DNA of 64,000 nt, from contig CANRLF010000001.1 of assembly GCA_947631395.1 (NCBI GenBank), positions 1-64,000 of the forward strand. Reading direction: 5' to 3'. Origin of the DNA: an uncultured Oscillospiraceae bacterium (GTDB lineage Bacteria; Bacillota; Clostridia; Oscillospirales; Oscillospiraceae). Of this stretch, positions 58,983 to 64,000 are shown in pieces. A program made the position numbers and the translations under genes. The notes below the pieces were generated by a model. The model was given only the letters and a program-made list of their open reading frames with translations. It ran no database searches and was not told the DNA's origin. Position 1 is the first letter of the stretch. Every line of letters starts with the position of its first letter.

Positions 58983-59010
58983 AAAAAAGGGGGCTGGGTC
59001 CCCCTTTTTT
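58983..59010 (+). terminator. Terminator of rplS
   Basis: AAAAAAGGGGG CTGGGT CCCCCTTTTTT, perfect 11-bp stem with T tract, 10 bp after the stop codon. Confidence 0.93.
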
Positions 59011-59072
59011 CGATATTGGAGGACTTAAGCCCCGAGGGGGCAATATGGCGTAATCGGAAAGGTGGGTCGGTC

Positions 59073-59702
59073 ATGGAGGGAGAGCCGGAAAAGGTCCAGG
59101 GCGAACAGCCCCAGGGCGGCAAGGACAAGAAAAAAGACAGCGGGAAAATGGAGCTGTACGACTGGATACAGTGCGTGGTCGTGGCGCTGGTGGCGGGGAT
59201 ACTCGTCTTTATGTTCTTCGTGAGAGTCGTGAACGTAAAGGGCAACTCGATGTACCCGACGCTGCATGACGAGGACAAGATACTCACCTCGAACTTCCTC
59301 TATACGCCAAAGCCGGGAGACGTGGTGGTGGTCCAGACAGACAGCTACGGCCCGGAGCCCCTTGTAAAGCGGGTCATCGCGGTGGAGGGGCAGACGGTGG
59401 ATATAGACTTTGACCTTGGCGTCGTCTATGTGGACGGCGTGGCGTTGGACGAGCCGTATGTGGCGTCGCCCACCACAGTAAGGGAGGACTTCGAGGGGCC
59501 GGTGACGGTGCCGGAGGGGTGCCTGTTCCTTATGGGGGATAACCGCAACAGGTCAACCGACAGCCGGACGAGCTCAATCGGCATGGTGGACACCAGGTGC
59601 GTGATCGGAAGGGTGCTGATGATAGTTTTCCCCTCTGAGATCACGGACAGCTTCGGCACAAGAGGCCGGAGGGATCTTTCAAGGATCGGGAGCGTTGACT
59701 GA
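59073..59702 (+). CDS. lepB: Signal peptidase I
   Basis: 209 residues from ATG 59073; an upstream ATG overlaps the terminator region and is less likely. Charged N-terminus, one membrane helix (about 28-50), catalytic Ser in GNSMYP, catalytic Lys in VKRVIAVEG, then LGVVYVDGVALDEPYV and MGDNRNRSTDSR. Removes signal peptides from exported proteins at the outer face of the membrane. First gene of the lepB-rbgA-rnhB-yraN operon. Confidence 0.92.
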   Translation: MEGEPEKVQGEQPQGGKDKKKDSGKMELYDWIQCVVVALVAGILVFMFFVRVVNVKGNSMYPTLHDEDKILTSNFLYTPKPGDVVVVQTDSYGPEPLVKRVIAVEGQTVDIDFDLGVVYVDGVALDEPYVASPTTVREDFEGPVTVPEGCLFLMGDNRNRSTDSRTSSIGMVDTRCVIGRVLMIVFPSEITDSFGTRGRRDLSRIGSVD

Positions 59703-60565
59703 TGGCCGGGGAGATGAGCATACAGTGGTTCCCGGGGCATATGGCGAAGGCCCGGAGGATGGTGTCGGAGAACCTGAAGCTGGTGGACGCCGTCTGCGAG
59801 GTGGTGGACGCCAGAGTGCCAAGGTCCTCGCGAAATCCGGAGATAGACGAGCTGACGGCGGGAAAGCCGAGGCTCGTGGTGCTGAACAGAGTGGACCAGG
59901 CCGACCCGGAGAGGACGGCGGAGTGGAGCCGGTATTTTCGCGACGGCGGCGCTAAGGTGCTGGAGACGGATTGCAGATCCGGCAGGGGCACCAACGCCTT
60001 CACGGGGGCCATACGGGAGCTTATGAAGGACAGGCTCGCCGCTTACGCGGCCAGGGGCCAGGCGGGAAAGCCGCTGAGGGTCATGGTGCTGGGCATCCCG
60101 AACGTGGGGAAGAGCTCCTTTATAAACAGGGTGGCCGGGAGGAGAGCCGCGGAGGCCTCCGACAGGCCCGGAGTGACAAGAGGGAAGCAGTGGATAAGCG
60201 CCGGGAACGGCGTGGAGCTCCTGGACACGCCGGGGCTGCTGTGGCCGAGGTTCGAGGACCGGACGGTGGGAGAAAATCTGGCCTTCACCGGGGCGGTGAG
60301 GGACGAGATACTTGACACCGAGACCCTGGGGGCGAGGCTCATGGAGCGGCTGAGGGACATGTATCCACAGCGCCTTACGGAACGCTACGGCATGGACGTG
60401 GCGGCGGAGGACACGGGCTTTGAGCTCCTGGAGAGGGCCGCGAGGCGCCGGGGGTTCCTGATTTCCGGCGGGGAGCTGGACACGGAGCGCATGGCAAAGG
60501 TGCTTTTGGACGAGTTCCGCGGCGGAAAGCTGGGCAGGATGACGCTTGACCCGGTGGAGGGCTGA
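59702..60565 (+). CDS. rbgA: Ribosome biogenesis GTPase RbgA (YlqF)
   Basis: 287 residues, TGATG overlap with lepB. Circularly permuted GTPase with motif order G4 (LNRVD, about 61-65), G1 (GIPNVGKSSF, about 135-144), G3 (DTPG). N-terminal IQWFPGHMAKARRM is the conserved YlqF start. The G4 motif has Arg in place of the usual Lys. Assists late 50S assembly. Confidence 0.92.
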   Translation: MAGEMSIQWFPGHMAKARRMVSENLKLVDAVCEVVDARVPRSSRNPEIDELTAGKPRLVVLNRVDQADPERTAEWSRYFRDGGAKVLETDCRSGRGTNAFTGAIRELMKDRLAAYAARGQAGKPLRVMVLGIPNVGKSSFINRVAGRRAAEASDRPGVTRGKQWISAGNGVELLDTPGLLWPRFEDRTVGENLAFTGAVRDEILDTETLGARLMERLRDMYPQRLTERYGMDVAAEDTGFELLERAARRRGFLISGGELDTERMAKVLLDEFRGGKLGRMTLDPVEG

Positions 60566-60567
60566 TA

Positions 60568-61164
60568 ATGGATCTTTGGGAGATAGAGCGGGGACTTCAA
60601 AGGGAGGGCTATAAGCTCTTAGCGGGAGTGGACGAGGCCGGACGGGGGCCGCTGGCGGGGCCGGTGTGCGCCGCGGCGGTGATACTGCCCATGGGACTTG
60701 AGATACCGGGCCTTGACGACTCAAAGAAGCTCTCGGCGAAGAAGCGGGAGGCGCTTTTCGACGTGATAGGCGAGAAGGCGGTCCGTTACGGGATAGCCTT
60801 TGCCACCAGCGAGGAGATAGACAGCCTTAATATCCTGAACGCCACTTACCTTGCAATGAACAGGGCCATAGAGGCACTGGGGGTCATACCGGATATGACG
60901 GTAATAGACGGCAACAGGAACGAGGGGATAGGCTTTCAAAGCGTCACCGCGGTGGGCGGGGACGGCCGGAGCGCCAATGTGGCGGCGGCGTCGATACTTG
61001 CCAAGGTAACAAGGGACAGGCTCATGTGTGAGCTGGCCAGGAAATACCCTGGGTACGGCTTTGAAAAGCACAAGGGCTACGGCACGCGGGAGCATTACGC
61101 GGCCCTGCGGGCACTGGGGCCGTCGGAGATACACCGGCGGACGTTTTTGAGGAAGATGCATTGA
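60568..61164 (+). CDS. rnhB: Ribonuclease HII
   Basis: 198 residues. GVDEAGRGPLAGPV carries the first D-E pair, then DDSKKLSAKKRE, TVIDGN, and ASILAKVTRDR with HKGYGTREHY. Removes RNA from RNA-DNA hybrids and single ribonucleotides. Overlaps yraN at TTGA. Confidence 0.95.
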   Translation: MDLWEIERGLQREGYKLLAGVDEAGRGPLAGPVCAAAVILPMGLEIPGLDDSKKLSAKKREALFDVIGEKAVRYGIAFATSEEIDSLNILNATYLAMNRAIEALGVIPDMTVIDGNRNEGIGFQSVTAVGGDGRSANVAAASILAKVTRDRLMCELARKYPGYGFEKHKGYGTREHYAALRALGPSEIHRRTFLRKMH

Positions 61165-61532
61165 ACACGAAGCTCACAGGCCGCTGGGGCGAGGCCGCGG
61201 CGGCGGATCTCTTGCGGAAAAAGGGCTATAAGATAGTGGCGGCGGGTTACAGGACGCGACATGGCGAGGTGGACCTTATCGCCGAGAACAGAAGGGCCCT
61301 TGTGTTCGTGGAGGTCAAGACAAGGAAGGACGCAAGGTTCGCCGAGGCGAAGGACTTTGTGGGGCACACAAAGCGGGAGAAGCTTGTCGCCATGGCGAAC
61401 ATGTACCTTGCGGGACATGAGACGAAAAAGACCGTCAGGTTCGACGTGATAGAGGTCTACGCCCCAGAGGGCGTGGACACCGCCGAGCCTGTGATAAACC
61501 ATATAGAGGACGCTTTTACCGCGGACCGGTAA
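61161..61532 (+). CDS. UPF0102 (YraN) family nuclease-like protein
   Basis: 123 residues, TTG start inside the rnhB stop region. GRWGEAAAADLLRKKGYKIV then RHGEVDLIAE and VFVEVKTRKD form the PD-(D/E)xK-like Holliday-resolvase-type fold of YraN. Biological role in Firmicutes unclear; order rnhB-yraN is conserved. Confidence 0.9.
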   Translation: MNTKLTGRWGEAAAADLLRKKGYKIVAAGYRTRHGEVDLIAENRRALVFVEVKTRKDARFAEAKDFVGHTKREKLVAMANMYLAGHETKKTVRFDVIEVYAPEGVDTAEPVINHIEDAFTADR

Positions 61533-61549
61533 GCAGAATGGAGAAGCAT

Positions 61550-63037
61550 ATGCGCTATGTAAGCACGAGAGACAGCAAGACAAGAGTCACCGCCGCCAGG
61601 GCCATCGAGATGGGCCTTTCCGCCGACGGGGGGCTTTTTGTGCCTGAGGTACTGCCGAGGCTGCCAAAGGGGGCAATGGAGGAGCTCAGGACCATGAGCT
61701 ACCGCCAGAGGGCGGTCTATGTTATGAAGCTCTTTTTGGAGGACTACACGGTGGCGGAGCTGACGGACTACACCCAGCGGGCCTACGGGCCCAGGGGCTT
61801 CGACACGCCGGAGGTCGCGCCGGTATATAAGCTGGACGGGAACACGCATTTCCTGGAGCTCTGGCACGGGCCAACATGCGCCTTCAAGGACATGGCCCTT
61901 CAGATGCTGCCGAGGCTGCTGACGGCCGCCGTGGCGAAAAACGGCGAGACGAGGGATGTGTGCATACTGGTGGCCACCTCAGGAGATACGGGCAAGGCGG
62001 CGCTGGAGGGCTTTGCCGATGTGGAGGGCACGAAAATAATCGTCTTTTACCCAAGAGACGGCGTGTCGGACATCCAGAAGCTCCAGATGACGAGCCAGGA
62101 GGGCTCAAACGTGGCGGTGGCGGCGGTGAACGGCAACTTCGACGACGCCCAGACGACGGTGAAGGAGATATTCTCGGACCCGGAGCTCCGGGGGGAGCTT
62201 TCGGCGTCGGGGTGGATGCTGTCCTCGGCAAACTCCATAAACTGGGGCAGACTGCTCCCGCAGATAGTCTATTATATCTCCGCCTACTGTGACCTTCTGA
62301 ACTCGGGGGACATAGTCATGGGGGAGAAGGTGAACTTCTGCGTGCCCACGGGGAACTTCGGCGACATCCTGGCCGGGTATTACGCCATGAATATGGGACT
62401 TCCGGTAAACAGGCTCATATGCGCCTCCAACAAAAACGACGTGCTCACGGAGTTTTTGAATACGGGAGTCTACGACAGGAACAGGGAATTTTACACAACC
62501 GTGTCGCCGTCAATGGACATTCTGGTGTCCAGCAATCTGGAGAGGCTCCTATACGACCTTTCGGGGAAGAACGACGCCGAGACGGCGGAGTATATGCGCT
62601 TACTGAGAGATACGGGGCGCTACCGGGTGTCGGACAGGATAAAGTCAGCAATGGACGGGGTGTTTGCCGCCGGGAGCTGTGACGACGGGGAGACGAAGGC
62701 GGTCATCGCCGGAGCCTTCAAGGAGCACGGATACCTCATCGACACCCACACCGCCGTGGCCTACGGGGTGCTGGAGAAGTACAGGCGTGATACGGGGGAC
62801 GACACGGTGTCCGTGGTCGTATCCACCGCAAGCCCCTATAAGTTCTGCGCGGCGGTGCTGGAGGCCCTGGGTAGGACGCCGGAGCACACGGGGCCGGAGC
62901 TCATTGGGGAGCTTGAGGACGCCAGCGGGGTGCCCGCGCCCGCGCCGCTGAAGGGGCTGTTGGGAAAGTGCCCGAGATTTACGGACAGCTTCGATAAGGG
63001 CGACCTCAAGGGAGTAGTGAGGGATTTTCTCAAGTGA
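61550..63037 (+). CDS. thrC: Threonine synthase
   Basis: 495 residues from ATG with GGAGAAG 4 bp upstream; an ATG 12 bases earlier lacks spacing. PLP enzyme making threonine from O-phosphohomoserine. MRYVSTRDSKTRVTAARAIE start, ELWHGPTCAFKDMALQMLP with the PLP lysine, VATSGDTGKAALEGFADV, VPTGNFGDILAGYYA. Full length, long (yeast-type) form typical of Clostridia. Confidence 0.95.
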   Translation: MRYVSTRDSKTRVTAARAIEMGLSADGGLFVPEVLPRLPKGAMEELRTMSYRQRAVYVMKLFLEDYTVAELTDYTQRAYGPRGFDTPEVAPVYKLDGNTHFLELWHGPTCAFKDMALQMLPRLLTAAVAKNGETRDVCILVATSGDTGKAALEGFADVEGTKIIVFYPRDGVSDIQKLQMTSQEGSNVAVAAVNGNFDDAQTTVKEIFSDPELRGELSASGWMLSSANSINWGRLLPQIVYYISAYCDLLNSGDIVMGEKVNFCVPTGNFGDILAGYYAMNMGLPVNRLICASNKNDVLTEFLNTGVYDRNREFYTTVSPSMDILVSSNLERLLYDLSGKNDAETAEYMRLLRDTGRYRVSDRIKSAMDGVFAAGSCDDGETKAVIAGAFKEHGYLIDTHTAVAYGVLEKYRRDTGDDTVSVVVSTASPYKFCAAVLEALGRTPEHTGPELIGELEDASGVPAPAPLKGLLGKCPRFTDSFDKGDLKGVVRDFLK

Positions 63038-63068
63038 TTATGTAAGTGAGAGCCCGCGTAAAACGGCG

Positions 63069-63108
63069 GGGCCCACGGTCTGAGATCGTTGTCTCAAATC
63101 ATGGGCCC
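63069..63108 (+). terminator. Hairpin after thrC
   Basis: GGGCCCA .. TGGGCCC outer stem with an inner TGAGA/TCTCA stem. Lacks a T run; probably the end of the thrC transcript. Confidence 0.5.
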
Positions 63109-63137
63109 GGGGAAAAGGCCGGCGGGCATATTTAAGG

Positions 63138-63320
63138 TCAGTTTACGGTTCTGGCCTCGAAGGTACCGCAGAAGGTCTCGGCCTTCCTGATGGCGGAGTG
63201 GGACTCCACCACGATGGAGTCGGCGTGGCAGTGGTTGTCCTTGCCGTGATAGCGGCAGTTTATGACGTCACAGCCCACGGCGCTCAGCTGGTCGTCCCAG
63301 CTTTTGGGGTTCTCGCTCAT
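63138..63320 (-). CDS. DUF1540 protein
   Basis: 60 residues, AAAGGAGCAAGGAT upstream. CDVINCRYHGKDNHCHADSI and a final CGTFEA give four cysteines in the DUF1540 pattern, a probable small metal-binding domain common in spore formers. Function unknown. Convergent with thrC, divergent from the phosphoesterase gene. Confidence 0.85.
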   Translation of the reverse strand: MSENPKSWDDQLSAVGCDVINCRYHGKDNHCHADSIVVESHSAIRKAETFCGTFEARTVN

Positions 63321-63477
63321 ATCCTTGCTCCTTTAAGATCACTGTCTTTTTTCCGATATTCGACCGGGACTTTGTTTGCTCCGTCCACGCGGGGCCACGG
63401 CCGGGCGGCCGAAGCCGCTGATCAAACATCGGTATTATTATTTGACAACGTCCACTATTTATTCACGGGGGTGGAAC

Positions 63478-64000
63478 ATGCTCTTCACCATCGGGGATCC
63501 GCACCTGTCATTTGAGGCGGACAAGCCAATGAACATATTCGGCCCGGAGTGGATCGACCACGTATCGAAGCTCCTCAGGGGATTTGAGGTCGTCCACAGT
63601 GACGACACCACCGTCATATGCGGGGACCTGACGTGGGGGATGGACATGGCGGGGTGCCTGGAGGACTTCAGGTTCATAGACGCTCTGCCGGGGAGGAAGA
63701 TAATACTGAAGGGGAACCACGATTATTGGTGGTCCACCGCCGGGGCGGCAAAGAGATTTTTTTCGGAAAACGGCATAAATTCCATAGATATTCTGAACAA
63801 CAACTGCTTTTTTTATGAGGACGCGGCTTTATGCGGCACACGGGGCTGGATGTGCCCGAACGAGAACCCGTCGCCACATGACAAAAAAATCATGGACAGG
63901 GAGATAGGAAGGCTTGAGACGAGCCTCAGAAGCGCCGCGGATACGGAAAGACGGATAGTTTTTCTCCACTACCCGCCGATATTCGGGAAATTTTACGCCG
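63478..64000 (+). CDS. Metallophosphoesterase (cut by the window end)
   Basis: At least 174 residues. Calcineurin-like motifs: GDPHLSF (D-x-H), CGDLTWG (GDxx), KGNHDYWW (GNHD) and FLHYPPI (H). Very similar to the small standalone metallophosphatases found near Clostridia housekeeping genes. Substrate unknown. ATG start after CGGGGGTGGAAC; the C-terminal part lies outside the window. Confidence 0.85.
   Translation, partial: MLFTIGDPHLSFEADKPMNIFGPEWIDHVSKLLRGFEVVHSDDTTVICGDLTWGMDMAGCLEDFRFIDALPGRKIILKGNHDYWWSTAGAAKRFFSENGINSIDILNNNCFFYEDAALCGTRGWMCPNENPSPHDKKIMDREIGRLETSLRSAADTERRIVFLHYPPIFGKFYA

Noticed and set aside
1..64000. CRISPR array
   Set aside because: No run of regularly spaced identical repeats with unique spacers was seen; the repeats found are dispersed hairpins or short coding tandems.

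Overview
The window looks like chromosome of a high-GC, Gram-positive, probably spore-forming Clostridia bacterium (Oscillospiraceae-like). This is judged from AGGAGG-type ribosome binding sites, sigma-A promoters, a SpoIVFA/SpoIVFB-like pair, DUF1540, and the order rplS-lepB-rbgA-rnhB-yraN-thrC. Species cannot be assigned from sequence alone.

Left host segment (1-9461): an SUV3-like RNA helicase on the minus strand, then a solute-binding lipoprotein, asnS, a CbbX/SpoVK-type AAA+ ATPase and a KapD-like exonuclease. A ~0.8 kb repeat-filled intergenic region follows, then mgtE (preceded by a 25-codon upstream ORF in a strong hairpin) and tRNA-Leu(CAG).

Prophage (9435-53230, about 43.8 kb): a complete-looking temperate phage, with podovirus-like organisation inferred from gene content, is inserted in the 3' end of tRNA-Leu and bounded by a 28-bp direct repeat. 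In order it holds: integrase; a membrane-anchored SWIM-finger/Mrr-like nuclease gene that may be defence cargo; a divergent CI/Cro-type switch with dyad operators; a run of small early genes (many zinc ribbons, an ASCH protein, an N6-adenine methylase, a MazG-like protein with an upstream frameshift, a radical-SAM enzyme, a secreted 3D-domain protein, an HUH-type replication protein); a terminator and extended -10 promoter; packaging and head genes; a collagen-like fibre gene; lysis genes; a second fibre with an S74 self-cleaving chaperone; tail or ejection genes; and a 3,164-residue polyvalent protein.

The standout system is a diversity-generating retroelement (DGR). The last ~100 bp of the collagen-like fibre gene (VR, 34956-35061) is repeated 235 bp downstream (TR, 35191-35296). 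By hand count the two copies differ at 11 of 106 positions and every difference is at a TR adenine. A reverse transcriptase gene follows (35458-36612), and a 12-bp-stem hairpin sits just after VR. The RT has SP where DGR enzymes normally have SQ, and no Avd accessory gene was recognised. The prophage therefore appears equipped to retarget its fibre tip by adenine-specific mutagenesis.

Right host segment (53231-64000): several hairpins and terminators, then SpoIVFA/FB-like proteases, a TIGR03960-type radical-SAM protein with its DUF2344 partner, pfkA, rplS, lepB, rbgA, rnhB, yraN, thrC, a DUF1540 protein, and a metallophosphoesterase cut by the window end.
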